Shown: positions 34,593 to 44,280, counted from the first letter of the stretch. The stretch is 64,000 nt of DNA from Paenibacillus allorhizosphaerae (GCF_910594985.1 NZ_CAJVCE010000014.1:108969-172968); one strand, 5' to 3'. The notes: generated by a model not told the origin, from the sequence alone. Program-made: numbers and translations.

Positions 34593-34615
34593 GAAAAAGC
34601 TTCCTTGCGGAAGCC
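34593..34615 (-). terminator. Terminator of the HPr/Crh gene
   Basis: GCTTCC-TTGC-GGAAGC with TTTTTCC following on the minus strand. Confidence 0.75.
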
Positions 34616-34626
34616 GTCCGAAGTGA

Positions 34627-34896
34627 TTATTGATTCTCCAATTCCTCTTTGCTGACCAGTGCGACTAAAGCGTTTACAGCCTGCTCGGCATCCGATCCTT
34701 CCGCACTAATGTGTACTTCCGTGCCTGTGCTGATCGCAAGGCTCATGATCCCCATGATGCTTTTGGCGTTCACTTTCTTCTCGTCTTTCTCCACGAAAAT
34801 TTCGGAAGAAAACTTGTTCGCTTCTTGTACGAAAAGTGCAGCCGGTCTGGCATGAAGGCCTGTTTTCAACTTGACGACTACTGGGCGTCTCGACAT
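34627..34896 (-). CDS. HPr-family protein at the crh locus
   Basis: An 89-residue protein, very close in sequence to Crh: KLKTGLHARPAALFVQEANKF and VNAKSIMGIMSLA. It sits exactly where crh sits in B. subtilis, after whiA. Crh lacks the catalytic His15, having Gln there, but this protein has His15 and keeps the regulatory Ser46. It may therefore accept phosphate from PTS enzyme I as well as from HprK, and could be the cell's HPr or a dual-purpose version. Ser46 phosphorylation by HprK (encoded at 52954) would make it a CcpA co-repressor. Confidence 0.93.
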   Translation of the reverse strand: MSRRPVVVKLKTGLHARPAALFVQEANKFSSEIFVEKDEKKVNAKSIMGIMSLAISTGTEVHISAEGSDAEQAVNALVALVSKEELENQ

Positions 34897-35104
34897 GCAA
34901 CCAATACCCCCTAAAATCTTTGAATTGATCCAATCATAGTGACAGGCTTATGCGCCCAATTGTAAATGAACCACCGCGGATAGACTTACTTGGACTTGCA
35001 CAACAAATATAAAAGCGATTTATCATCCATTATATCATTTTTCGGCGCATTCCACTAGAATTATTGAGAATTTACACAAAAAATCTATATATTCGCTGCG
35101 AAGC

Positions 35105-36034
35105 CTAGGATTTCCGGATCTTCTCCGCCATTTCATCGATTTTACGAAGCCGATGATTGACGCCGGATTTGCTGACGCTTCCTTTCAGCATTTCGCCGAC
35201 CTCGCTCAAATTCATATCCGGATGCTGGAGACGGATTTCCGCGACCTCCCGCAGTTTGTCGGGCAAATTATCCAATCCGATCTCTTTTTGCAAAAGCCGA
35301 ATATTATCGATTTGGCGTACCGCCGCCCCGATCGTCTTGTTCAGGTTGGCCGTTTCGCAATTGACGAGCCGGTTGACGGAATTGCGCATATCTTTCATGA
35401 TCCGGACGTCCTCGAATCGAAGCAGTGCCTGATGCGCGCCGATCAAGTTGAGAAACTCGATGATTTTCTCGCCTTCTTTGATATACAGCACGAAGCCCTT
35501 CTTCCGCTCGATGCAGCGTGCATTCAAATCAAACTCGTTGGCCAGCCGGCAAAGCGACTGGCAATGCTCCTCGTACATCGAGTAAATTTCCAGATGATAC
35601 GAGGACCCTTCCGGGTTGTTGACGGAACCCCCGGCCAGAAAAGCGCCCCTCAAATAGGCGCGTTTGCAACAGCTTTTGCCGATGATGGCCGGATCGATTC
35701 CCGGGGTAAACAAAAAGCCTTCCGAAACAATGTGGAGCTCCGATAAAATCGGCTGCACTTGATTCGGTACGCGAACAATATAGACGTTGTTTTTTTTCAG
35801 CCGCATTTTTTTTCGGACAAGCAGCTCGGTATGCACTTGAAACGTCTTTTTCAAAAGCGAATAAATGCGTCTGGCAATGGCCGCATTCTCGGTCGATATA
35901 TCGAGCACAATTTTTTGACTGCTCAGCTGCACGGCGCCATTCATGCGAATGAGCGAAGATAGCTCCGCCTTTTCGCAGCAGCTGTCCGTATCGACCATCG
36001 TAAGTTCCTTTTTCGTCTGGGCGGCGAAGGACAT
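35105..36034 (-). CDS. whiA: DNA-binding protein WhiA
   Basis: 309 residues: an N-terminal LAGLIDADG-like fold and a C-terminal HTH (ADKLREVAEIRLQHPDMNLSEVGEMLKGSVSKSGVNHRLRKI family region). In Bacilli WhiA affects cell division and chromosome segregation. I use the ATG at 36034 with GAGGTGA before it, overlapping the yvcK stop; TTG at 36040 is less likely. Part of rapZ-yvcK-whiA-crh. Confidence 0.95.
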   Translation of the reverse strand: MSFAAQTKKELTMVDTDSCCEKAELSSLIRMNGAVQLSSQKIVLDISTENAAIARRIYSLLKKTFQVHTELLVRKKMRLKKNNVYIVRVPNQVQPILSELHIVSEGFLFTPGIDPAIIGKSCCKRAYLRGAFLAGGSVNNPEGSSYHLEIYSMYEEHCQSLCRLANEFDLNARCIERKKGFVLYIKEGEKIIEFLNLIGAHQALLRFEDVRIMKDMRNSVNRLVNCETANLNKTIGAAVRQIDNIRLLQKEIGLDNLPDKLREVAEIRLQHPDMNLSEVGEMLKGSVSKSGVNHRLRKIDEMAEKIRKS

Positions 36035-36040
36035 CGGCAA

Positions 36041-37024
36041 TCACCTCTTCTTCATCCAACTCTCCACCAGCTTGTAAATGTGCTGACTTAACTTCTCCGC
36101 ATCATGACGAAGGTACGTGCGGAACAAAATCAATTGGTCGGCGATGACCTGGCACCCGAACTTCGTCACTTCATCCAGATCCAGCTGCACGACCTCGGCG
36201 CCTTTCTCGGCGTATTTGTGCTGTACCGGCTCCGGTATGTCGCCGTTATTGACAATGACGTAGTCGAATAAATGTTCGCCGATATGGTCTCGAACCGCTT
36301 TTAAGTGGTCGCTGACCTTGTAATCGTCCGTTTCGCCGGGCTGCGTCATGACGTTGCAGACAAACATCTTGAGCGCGTCCGATTCGCGGATCGCCTGCGC
36401 GATTTCGGGTACGAGCAGATTCGGCATAATGCTCGTATACAAGCTGCCCGGGCCTACAAGAATCGCATCCGCCTCCCGTATCGCATCCAACGCCTCCGGC
36501 AGCGCATGTACCGCGGCCGGTTCGATGGAAACGCGGCGAATCACGCCACCCGCTTCAGGGATTTTGGATTCGCCCACAACGATAGTGCCGTCCGCCATTT
36601 CGGCCTTCAGCACAATCGCGTGATCCGACGCCGGAAGCACCCGTCCGCGGACAGCCAGCACGCGGCTCAGCTCGCGCACGCCGGTTACAAAATCACCGGT
36701 AATATCCCGCATCGCTGCCAACATTAGGTTACCCAAACTGTGTCCTGCCAATCCATTGCCTTTTTCGAAGCGGTATTCCAGCATTTTGCCGAGCAGCGGC
36801 TCTACGTCGGCAAGGGCGGCGAGCACGTTGCGGATATCGCCGGGAGGCACCATCTCCAGCTCGGAACGCAGGATGCCGGAGCTGCCTCCGTCATCCGCTA
36901 CGGTGACGATAGCCGTAATGTCCATCGGCTTCCGCTTCAGACCTCGGAGCATGACCGACAAGCCGGTGCCACCGCCGATGACGACGATTTGCGGGCGTTT
37001 CTTCTCCCCGCCGCGAGGGGTCAT
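36041..37024 (-). CDS. yvcK: YvcK-family gluconeogenesis factor
   Basis: 327 residues. The N-terminal GGGTGLSVMLRGLK and the ADDGGSSG motif are family hallmarks of a UDP-sugar-binding fold related to CofD. YvcK is needed for growth on gluconeogenic carbon sources and for cell shape in B. subtilis. It overlaps rapZ by four bases (ATGA) and abuts whiA. Confidence 0.96.
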   Translation of the reverse strand: MTPRGGEKKRPQIVVIGGGTGLSVMLRGLKRKPMDITAIVTVADDGGSSGILRSELEMVPPGDIRNVLAALADVEPLLGKMLEYRFEKGNGLAGHSLGNLMLAAMRDITGDFVTGVRELSRVLAVRGRVLPASDHAIVLKAEMADGTIVVGESKIPEAGGVIRRVSIEPAAVHALPEALDAIREADAILVGPGSLYTSIMPNLLVPEIAQAIRESDALKMFVCNVMTQPGETDDYKVSDHLKAVRDHIGEHLFDYVIVNNGDIPEPVQHKYAEKGAEVVQLDLDEVTKFGCQVIADQLILFRTYLRHDAEKLSQHIYKLVESWMKKR

Positions 37025-37920
37025 TTCTTCACCTCGACGCGGTCGCGCTCCGAGTCACGATGACTGACCCGTGCGAAAACCGTCTCGCTGTTGTGCAGCA
37101 TTTTACCCAAATATTCTGCGATCGCAACCGAACGATGTTTGCCCCCGGTGCAGCCGATCCCCACCACGACCTGGCTCTTGCCTTCCTTCTTGTACTGGGG
37201 AACCAGGAAATGAAGCATGTCTAGCAGCTTCGACAGAAACTCCTGCGTCTCGGTCCATTTCATGACATACTCATACACTTCCGGGTCCTGGCCGGTATTC
37301 GGACGAAGATGCTCCACATAGTGAGGATTCGGCAAAAACCGGACGTCAAAAATGAGATCCGCATCGATTGGAATGCCGTATTTGAATCCAAACGAGATGA
37401 CATTAATCGAGATGCTGCCGCTCTCCAAATCCGTAAAGCGCGAGACGATTCTTTCCTTCAGCGCATTCGGCTTGATGCTGCTCGTATCGATCACTTGCGT
37501 GGCCAAACCTTTTAACTCTTCCAGCAGCTTACGCTCTTGCTGTATCCCTTCGAGCGGCACGCCTTCCGGCGCAAGCGGATGTTTCCGTCTGCTTTCCTTA
37601 TAGCGTTGCACCAGCACCGAATCGGTCGCATCGAGAAATAAAATTTCGTAGGTCAGCGTATGATTTTCCTTCAGGAAACGCAGCGATTCGGTTAGCGAAG
37701 TGAAAAACTCGCGGCCGCGCAAGTCAATGACGAGTGCAACTTTGGCGATCCGGCCTTTGGACTGCTCAATCAGCTCGGCAAATTTCGGGATCAGGACGGG
37801 GGGCAAGTTGTCTACGCAAAAATACCCCAAGTCCTCCAAACTTTGCACGGCAATCGTTTTGCCGGCTCCGGACATGCCGGTAATGATAACCAGCTTCCCG
37901 AGCGTTTGCATCTCTTCCAT
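37021..37920 (-). CDS. rapZ: RNase adapter RapZ / YvcJ nucleotide-binding protein
   Basis: 299 residues. Walker A GMSGAGKT near residue 15, the DNLPP motif, and the C-terminal VVGIGCTGGKHRSVAIAEYL. It binds GTP/ATP; in E. coli RapZ controls glmS through small RNA decay, while in Bacillus YvcJ influences competence. The ATG follows GGGGAGGAG. Confidence 0.96.
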   Translation of the reverse strand: MEEMQTLGKLVIITGMSGAGKTIAVQSLEDLGYFCVDNLPPVLIPKFAELIEQSKGRIAKVALVIDLRGREFFTSLTESLRFLKENHTLTYEILFLDATDSVLVQRYKESRRKHPLAPEGVPLEGIQQERKLLEELKGLATQVIDTSSIKPNALKERIVSRFTDLESGSISINVISFGFKYGIPIDADLIFDVRFLPNPHYVEHLRPNTGQDPEVYEYVMKWTETQEFLSKLLDMLHFLVPQYKKEGKSQVVVGIGCTGGKHRSVAIAEYLGKMLHNSETVFARVSHRDSERDRVEVKK

Positions 37921-37970
37921 GGTTTCTCCTCCCCAGCTGCGCTATCCCTCCCACTCGGACACACGCAGGT

Positions 37971-38930
37971 TTAAGCGTTTTGCGAAAATAAGTTCAAGCC
38001 CGCTGCGCCGACGACGCCCGCATCGTTGCCGAGTACGGCCGGTACGATATCTACGCCTTCCTGCGCCGTTTCTTGTGCGAACTCGCGGTAATACTTGCGG
38101 ATCGCGTCAAACAAAATTTCGCCGGCTTTGGAAACGCCGCCGCCTATGATGAATCGCTGCGGATTGAGGACGACGGAAATCGTCGCCATCGATTTGCCCA
38201 AATAGAGGGCCGCCCGGTTAATAATCCGGAGGGCGACTTCATCGCCGGTCTTGGCCGCATCGAATACGTCCTTGGCCGTAATGTTTTGGACGAGCGCAAG
38301 CGATGTATGCTCCCCGCGTTCCGTCGCTTCTTTCGCCATGCGAATAATGCCCGTCGCCGAAGAAACCGTCTCCAGACAGCCTTTTTTGCCGCAGCCGCAT
38401 TCGATCGCTTCCAAATCCGGCACGACGGTCATATGTCCCAGTTCGCCGGCCATGCCGTTAAAGCCTTGGTATATGCTGCTGTGAACGATGATCCCGCCGC
38501 CGACGCCCGTTCCCAGCGTATAACAAACGACGTTCGGGATGCCCGCGCCTGCCCCGCTCCACGCTTCCCCCAAGGCGGCGACGTTGGCGTCATTATCTAT
38601 TTTTACATTCTTCCCGAGCTTTTCTTCCAAAATTTTCTTGACGGGTACATTGCGCCAGCCCAAATTAGGAGACAGCTTAATGAAGCCTTCCGGAATGTTC
38701 ATGAAACCGGCGATTCCCGCTCCGATTCCGGCTACCTGATCCCATGTGTACGGAGATTCCGATACGAGTTTGCGTACGTATTGCGCAATGTTTTCCAGGA
38801 CCACATCGGCGCCGTGTTCGGTTCCCGTCGGGCCTTCATAAGTTTGCAGCAGCTTCCCCTGCGCATCGCATAATCCGACCTTGATGGCGGTTCCTCCCAA
38901 ATCGACTCCTACATAAACTTGTTCTCCCAT
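37971..38930 (-). CDS. glcK: ROK-family glucokinase
   Basis: 319 residues. N-terminal phosphate loop GVDLGGTAIKVG, the sugar segment, and the zinc-binding CGCGKKGCLE typical of ROK kinases. It phosphorylates free glucose. The ATG at 38930 has GAGGTGATC upstream. It lies 50 bases upstream of... rapZ's start in transcription order glcK then rapZ, so the two may be cotranscribed. Confidence 0.93.
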   Translation of the reverse strand: MGEQVYVGVDLGGTAIKVGLCDAQGKLLQTYEGPTGTEHGADVVLENIAQYVRKLVSESPYTWDQVAGIGAGIAGFMNIPEGFIKLSPNLGWRNVPVKKILEEKLGKNVKIDNDANVAALGEAWSGAGAGIPNVVCYTLGTGVGGGIIVHSSIYQGFNGMAGELGHMTVVPDLEAIECGCGKKGCLETVSSATGIIRMAKEATERGEHTSLALVQNITAKDVFDAAKTGDEVALRIINRAALYLGKSMATISVVLNPQRFIIGGGVSKAGEILFDAIRKYYREFAQETAQEGVDIVPAVLGNDAGVVGAAGLNLFSQNA

Positions 38931-39113
38931 ACTGCTGATCACCTCATAAATGATATCCGAAAACATAACCCGTGCGGGTTTGTTACACTCCTGTTCCAAC
39001 TATAAGCCAACCCCATGGGGCCGTCAAGATGACGCGAGGATAAACGGCTTTGCCGTCTTTATGACGGCATCCGTTTGTCAGTTGACAACCGACATCAATA
39101 AAATGATGTAATC
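38931..39113. other. Intergenic DNA between trxB and glcK, unique part
   Basis: No gene is seen. The glcK promoter should lie here. CGTTTGTCAGTTGACAAC at 39070-39088 is an early partial version of the neighbouring repeat. Confidence 0.5.
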
Positions 39114-39268
39114 CGTTGCAACGCAGTTGACAACTGACTCCTTGCTTCACTCAGGAGTAACAGTTGCAACGTAGTTGACAACTGACTCCTTGCTCCGCTA
39201 GGAGTAACAGTTGCAACGTAGTTGACAACTGACTCCTTGCTCCGCTAGGAGTAACAGTTGCAACGTAG
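39114..39268. repeat. 47-bp tandem repeat, three units
   Basis: Units begin at 39114, 39161 and 39208, with a partial fourth to 39268; units two and three are identical. Each contains GTTGACAACTG and CAGTTGCAAC plus ACTCCT/AGGAGT, so every unit can fold into a long hairpin. It lies between trxB and glcK. Confidence 0.85.
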
Positions 39269-39364
39269 GTCATGCGAAGCGTATAGAGCCATGTCGCAAC
39301 TGGTACAGCGAGGTTTGCCGCTGACAGTTGTCGACTAGCGATATACTGTCTCTATGACCAAATG

Positions 39365-39393
39365 AAAAACGTGGAACATGATCTGTCCCACGC
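39365..39393 (-). terminator. trxB terminator
   Basis: CGTGGAAC and GTCCCACG pair (one G-T); on the minus strand TTTTTC follows the hairpin. Confidence 0.7.
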
Positions 39394-39414
39394 CCCCAGG
39401 TAAGTTGCCTTGCC

Positions 39415-40362
39415 TTAGACCGATACGCTCCAGTCATGGACCATATGGCCTTCCAGAAACTTCTCGCAATCAAGCGCCGCCATGCAGCCGCTGCCGGCGG
39501 CCGTAATCGCTTGACGGTATTTGCTGTCCTGCACGTCGCCGCAGGCGAATACGCCTTCGACATTCGTCATGGAAGTTCCCGGCTTCACCAGAATATAACC
39601 GAGTTCATCCGTTTTAATTTGCCCGGCAAGGAATCCGGTGTTCGGTTGGTGTCCGATCGCAACGAAAATGCCGTCGGTTTCCAAAATTTCATCTTCGCCG
39701 GTCTCGTTGTTTTTCACTTTCAGCCCCGTCACGCCTTTGTCGCCGGAAAGGACCTCAAGCGGTGCACGATCGAGACTCCATACGATTTTTTCATTCTGAC
39801 GCGCGCGATCCTGCATGATTTTCGAGGCGCGCAGCTCTTTGCGGCGATGCACGAGACGCACTTCGGAAGCAAACCGGGTCAAGAAATTCGCTTCTTCCAT
39901 CGCGGAATCTCCGCCGCCTACAACGATAATCTTCTTGCCGCGGAAGAAAAATCCGTCGCAAGTCGCACAGGTGCTTACCCCGCGTCCGATCGATTCCTTC
40001 TCGTTCGTAATGCCGAGCAGCTTAGCCGATGCGCCGGTCGAAATAATAAGCGACTCCGCTTCGATATCGCCGATTCCTTCCACATTCAGCTTGAAAGGAC
40101 GCTTCGACATATCTACCTGGTTTACCCATCCGGTTTTGAACTCGGCGCCGAAGCGCTCCGCTTGTTTCCGCATATTCGCCATCAGCTCAGGTCCCATGAT
40201 CCCTTCGGGAAAGCCAGGGAAGTTTTCCACTTCCGTCGTTGTAGTCAATTGGCCGCCAGGCTCCGGTCCTTCGATCACGAGTGGATTCAAATTGGCGCGG
40301 GCCAAGTAAATGGCTGCAGTCAGTCCGGCAGGGCCGGTTCCGATAACGATTGTTTTGTACAT
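39415..40362 (-). CDS. trxB: Thioredoxin reductase
   Basis: 315 residues. FAD motif GTGPAGLTAAIYLARA, redox-active CATC near residue 135 and the NADPH motif GGGDSAMEEANFL. It reduces thioredoxin with NADPH in the cytosol. It follows the TPR protein gene by about 96 bases, the usual order in Bacillales. Confidence 0.96.
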   Translation of the reverse strand: MYKTIVIGTGPAGLTAAIYLARANLNPLVIEGPEPGGQLTTTTEVENFPGFPEGIMGPELMANMRKQAERFGAEFKTGWVNQVDMSKRPFKLNVEGIGDIEAESLIISTGASAKLLGITNEKESIGRGVSTCATCDGFFFRGKKIIVVGGGDSAMEEANFLTRFASEVRLVHRRKELRASKIMQDRARQNEKIVWSLDRAPLEVLSGDKGVTGLKVKNNETGEDEILETDGIFVAIGHQPNTGFLAGQIKTDELGYILVKPGTSMTNVEGVFACGDVQDSKYRQAITAAGSGCMAALDCEKFLEGHMVHDWSVSV

Positions 40363-40458
40363 ATAGAAGCTTCCTCCTTGGCGGATTCTATCAACATTCA
40401 GAAAAAAGTCGTTGCATCCGGGCCACCCGGCCTAGCGTTTTCTGAAGTTTTTACGAAA

Positions 40459-42210
40459 TTAGGGATTGTGAGGTTCCATGCCCGTAAATTTGTGAAAGAT
40501 CGCATCCATCTTTTCTTTGATTCCGCAAACGATGTCGATCTGCTTGGCATTCTTGCTCACAGTCGCCACCGATACGCCATACCGGTCCGCAGCGTCCTGA
40601 TAAGTAATCGGACGACGGTGCATTTTGGCGGTCAAATATTCGAGCGCGGCGGCCCAAGCCTCCGGCTTTGTGATTTTCGGCACATTTGGGAAAACCCTCG
40701 TTAAATATTCTACCCAAAGCGTCTGCAAATCGTATTGCTGCACCATGTCGTACCTACGTGCCATCTGTTTCAAGGCCGTTTCCATGACGGTCTGCCATTT
40801 CCGATCCCAGAGCGGCAAGCTCGAAGAGAACGGACCCGGCGCGACCGTCGTCTTGCGGCCTTCCAGTACGGCGTTTAGCGGCTCTTTCACTCCGATACTG
40901 CGCAGTACGAAGATCGCGATCTTCTTCAAGTAATCGTCTTCTTCGGCCTGCCCGATAAACTCCAACAGCGCGTCTTTGACTTCATCGTCGGCGATCAAAC
41001 CGAACGCCTGAATGACTTGCAGCTTCGTGTCAGTATCGCCATGCCGCAAAGCCCAGAAAAACGACGAACGCACGAGCGGATCCCGTTTCAGATGATCAGG
41101 GAGACCGTCGGCGCCGCGTTCAAGTCCGCGGAATTGTTCTTCGAAAGGCAGGTGATAATGGTAATTCACAGACGGCTTCGTCGTTTCCGAACGGCTCTTT
41201 TTCAGCAAGGTCAAATAAAACTTCGGAATTTCCGAGCCGGGATCGAACTTCTCCGCTTGCTTCCACTGCCGTTCCGCTTCTTCAAAGCGATCCGTATTGT
41301 AAGCCGCAACGGCGGTATAATGAAACAGACACGGGTCGAGACCCGCTTCGCCCGTCTTGAGCAATCGTTTGAACAGACGATACGCTTTGTCGTGTTCACC
41401 CAAAATCCCCATCGTCGTCGCCAGCTTGAACACATGATCCTGATGGAACGGATAAGTCTTGCGAAGCACCTCAAGCAGACCTGATAAACTTTCCCGGTCG
41501 CCGAAATGCTGGTAAAATATTGCCAGGTTGCACAAGGCATGCAAATTGCCGGGCTCCATCTCGAGCACTTGCCGGATCATTTGCACCGACTTGTCGAAAT
41601 GCCCCATATAGTAGTACGCCAGCGCCAAATTGTTGCGCGCGGCCATGAAATCCGGATGCTTCTTAATCATTTTCTCGAGCAGTCGAACCGCCTCGGAAAA
41701 CCGCCCTTCCTCGAGCATCGAGCGGGCTTTGTCATGTTCGAATAAACCTTCGCGGCTCTTGATCGTCGTCAGTTTCGTCGGACGGTCGAGTTCGAAGCTA
41801 AGCAGCTCCATCATTTCCTCGGACTCCTCCAGAAACTGTCCCGTCGGATCGTTCTCCAAGTAATGGATGATCGCATGTTCCGCCGACTCGTAATTTTCCA
41901 TGTTGGCGAAATTGTTCGCCATATAGAAATAACATTCGGTCATGGCAGGGTCGATCTGATCGAGCACATGCTGCAAAATGCGGTTGGATTCTTCATAGTT
42001 ACCCATTTCGGATAAAAGACCGGCCAAATTGCAATGGTTCACCGGATTTTCCGGTTCGAACTCCGCAGCGCGACGAAAATATTTAAGTGCCTTATCATAA
42101 TGATATCGGTCCAGGGACTGAACGGCTTTTTCGAAAAAGAATGTGGCATCCATCTTCATCGGTACGACTTTGGTGCTTGGCCCCGGCGACATACGTTTTT
42201 TCTTCTCCAT
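40459..42210 (-). CDS. TPR protein with C-terminal HTH
   Basis: 583 residues. Tandem tetratricopeptide repeats fill roughly residues 25-350 (ALKYFRRAAEFEPENPVNHCNLAGLL is one unit), followed by a helical HEAT-like region. A small HTH near 545-570 (ITYQDAADRYGVSVATVSKNAKQI) suggests nucleic-acid binding. It corresponds in position to B. subtilis YvcD next to trxB, whose function is unknown. GGAGGTG precedes the ATG. Confidence 0.85.
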   Translation of the reverse strand: MEKKKRMSPGPSTKVVPMKMDATFFFEKAVQSLDRYHYDKALKYFRRAAEFEPENPVNHCNLAGLLSEMGNYEESNRILQHVLDQIDPAMTECYFYMANNFANMENYESAEHAIIHYLENDPTGQFLEESEEMMELLSFELDRPTKLTTIKSREGLFEHDKARSMLEEGRFSEAVRLLEKMIKKHPDFMAARNNLALAYYYMGHFDKSVQMIRQVLEMEPGNLHALCNLAIFYQHFGDRESLSGLLEVLRKTYPFHQDHVFKLATTMGILGEHDKAYRLFKRLLKTGEAGLDPCLFHYTAVAAYNTDRFEEAERQWKQAEKFDPGSEIPKFYLTLLKKSRSETTKPSVNYHYHLPFEEQFRGLERGADGLPDHLKRDPLVRSSFFWALRHGDTDTKLQVIQAFGLIADDEVKDALLEFIGQAEEDDYLKKIAIFVLRSIGVKEPLNAVLEGRKTTVAPGPFSSSLPLWDRKWQTVMETALKQMARRYDMVQQYDLQTLWVEYLTRVFPNVPKITKPEAWAAALEYLTAKMHRRPITYQDAADRYGVSVATVSKNAKQIDIVCGIKEKMDAIFHKFTGMEPHNP

Positions 42211-42247
42211 GAGTAAGGCACCTCCGTAATCCGTCCGGACATGATAA

Positions 42248-42300
42248 GAAAAGCTTCCGATCGAAGCATCCTCATTGAAGATACGTTCGAAGCTTTTCTT
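42248..42300. repeat. Dispersed palindromic repeat, copy B
   Basis: Core GCTTCCGATCGAAGC at 42253-42267, then TTGAAGATAC and CGAAGCTTTTC. The outer AAAAGCTTC and GAAGCTTTT can pair, so the whole unit folds into a hairpin. Compare 21701 and 50517. Confidence 0.65.
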
Positions 42301-42377
42301 GGAACACTGCTTCTTTACTGTACCGGATGATCCTGTTTCATTTCATCATACAAAAAGTCTTGCTTCTATATTAACAT

Positions 42378-42416
42378 ACTCCGGCCCAAAACCATAAGGT
42401 TTCGATGCCGGAGTTG
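42378..42416. terminator. Hairpin after prs
   Basis: ACTCCGGC and GCCGGAGT form an 8-bp stem 11 bases beyond the prs stop; the T-run is missing, so termination is uncertain. Confidence 0.5.
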
Positions 42417-42426
42417 TCTGGTAAAC

Positions 42427-43377
42427 TTATACGCCGCCGTATTTGAACAATGAACTGATCGAACCGCCGCTCTTAATGATGCGGATGGCGTCGGAAAGCA
42501 GCCCGGCAATCGACAGCACGTTGAACCGGGAGGAATGCTCTTCCGGAATGGCGATAGAATCGGTAATGACGACTTCCTTAATGTTCGGATGATCCAGGCG
42601 CTGCAGTGCAGGACCGGAGAATACGGGATGTGTGGCCAAAATATAGGCGTCGTTCGCGCCTCTTTCCTTGAGTCCTTCCACCACGTTCACGATCGTGGTT
42701 CCCGTATCGATCAAATCTTCGATGATGACCGGCGTTTTGCCCTCAACTTCGCCGATGACGTGCGTCACGACCGCTTCGTTATGCGCATAACGCTTCTTGA
42801 ACATCATCGCGATCGGCGCTTCCAGGACGTTGGCCAAGTTTTCTGCACGGGTTACGCCGCCCGCATCCGGCGAAACGACGATGAGATCGTCGATTTTCAG
42901 CTGCTTGATATGATTGCTGAGCAGGTCAAGCGCGGTCAAATGGTCGACAGGGATGTTGAAGAAACCTTGGATCGCCGGCGCGTGCAGGTCGATCGTAATG
43001 ACGCGGTCCGCTCCGGCGGAGTCCAGCAGATCGGCGACCAGCTTTGCCGAAATCGGCTCGCGCGGCGCCGCTTTCCGTTCTTGGCGGGAATAACCATAGT
43101 ACGGTACGACAAGATTGATTGTCCGGGCCGAAGCACGCTTGGCCGCATCCATCATGACGAGAAGCTCCATGAAATGCTCGTTGATCGGGTGAGAAAACGT
43201 CTGCACCAAAAAAACATCACAGTTTCGAATACTTTCCTCGTAGAGGCAATAAATTTCCCCGCTCTTGAAACGGGAAAGCTTAATTTTGCCCATCGGAACA
43301 TCTAGCTCCTTGCAAATCCGTTCCGCAAGCTTCGGATTGGACGATCCCGAAAATATTTTCAATTTGTCGCTGTACAT
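42427..43377 (-). CDS. prs: Ribose-phosphate pyrophosphokinase
   Basis: 316 residues. PRPP-binding loop VSPDAGGVTRAENLA near residue 155-170 and the DLIDTGTT pyrophosphate loop near 215. It makes PRPP, the starting substrate of histidine synthesis encoded next door. The ATG at 43377 has GGAGGTAACC. Bacillales usually have another prs beside glmU; this may be a second copy. Confidence 0.94.
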   Translation of the reverse strand: MYSDKLKIFSGSSNPKLAERICKELDVPMGKIKLSRFKSGEIYCLYEESIRNCDVFLVQTFSHPINEHFMELLVMMDAAKRASARTINLVVPYYGYSRQERKAAPREPISAKLVADLLDSAGADRVITIDLHAPAIQGFFNIPVDHLTALDLLSNHIKQLKIDDLIVVSPDAGGVTRAENLANVLEAPIAMMFKKRYAHNEAVVTHVIGEVEGKTPVIIEDLIDTGTTIVNVVEGLKERGANDAYILATHPVFSGPALQRLDHPNIKEVVITDSIAIPEEHSSRFNVLSIAGLLSDAIRIIKSGGSISSLFKYGGV

Positions 43378-43467
43378 GGTTACCTCCGCTTTATGCATAT
43401 GTTCCTCATTTAATGTTTACATAAAATTAAAAGAAAAGCCGCTACTCTCCCATTATACACAAAAACG

Positions 43468-44280
43468 TTACAAACCAATAGGCACCATAAGCCGTTTCCG
43501 CTGCTTAAATGTGGCTAATTCGTTAAAACCGACCGCTTTCAGCTCCTCAGCTGCCAAATCAAGGTATTGCGCAAGGCGTTCCGGCTGATGGGCGTCCGAT
43601 CCGACCGTAACGGGAATATTCAGTTCATGCGCATACTCAAGCACCCGCCGGCTCGGGAACATTTCGTTCACCGGCATACGAAGCCCGGATGCGTTGAGTT
43701 CAATGGCGATTCCCGCCGCCTTGACGGCTTCCAAAGCTTGGCGCTCCAGATGCTCCACGCTGCGGTCCGGTTTAAAGCCGAAACGCTTAATCACATCAAT
43801 ATGGCCGATGTAATCGTAAAACCCGGTTTGCGCCGCCTTGATCACCGCATCATAATATTGCCGGTACACTTCATAGGCGTCGCGTTCTTTCCAGCCGTCC
43901 GTTTGCCGGTAATCGGTAATATCCCATTCCCCGAGAAAATGAACGGACCCGATAACGTAATCCCAAGGGTATGCATCTATGATGCGCTTGATTTCGGATT
44001 CATAGCCTTCGATATAATCGCCTTCCAGCCCGACGCGAATGTCGATGTGCTCCTTGTACTTTTCTTGAAGCCGGAACGCTTCTTCGACATAGCGCGGCAA
44101 TTCTTCCATCGGCATAGCCATGCCCGGCAAATAAGTCGCCGGGTCTACATGCAGCAAGGGCATGTGATCGGACAGCCCCAACTGGGTCAGACCGATCTCG
44201 ATGCCCTTCTGCACATATTCCTCCAGCTCTCCCGACGCATGTCCGCACCGTACATGATGCGTGTGATAATCGATGCGCAT
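43468..44280 (-). CDS. hisJ: Histidinol-phosphatase, PHP type
   Basis: 270 residues. PHP metal motif DYHTHHVRCGH at the N terminus, EGDYIEGY near 87 and GSDAHQPERL near the end. It removes phosphate from histidinol phosphate. The ATG at 44280 has GAAGGAG. A GC-rich hairpin (44316-44346, GCCCGGG/CCCGGGC) separates it from hisIE, so it may have lower expression than the upstream operon. Confidence 0.94.
   Translation of the reverse strand: MRIDYHTHHVRCGHASGELEEYVQKGIEIGLTQLGLSDHMPLLHVDPATYLPGMAMPMEELPRYVEEAFRLQEKYKEHIDIRVGLEGDYIEGYESEIKRIIDAYPWDYVIGSVHFLGEWDITDYRQTDGWKERDAYEVYRQYYDAVIKAAQTGFYDYIGHIDVIKRFGFKPDRSVEHLERQALEAVKAAGIAIELNASGLRMPVNEMFPSRRVLEYAHELNIPVTVGSDAHQPERLAQYLDLAAEELKAVGFNELATFKQRKRLMVPIGL

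Noticed and set aside
39436..40704. 422-codon plus-strand frame opposite trxB
   Set aside because: Antisense shadow of trxB and the TPR gene.
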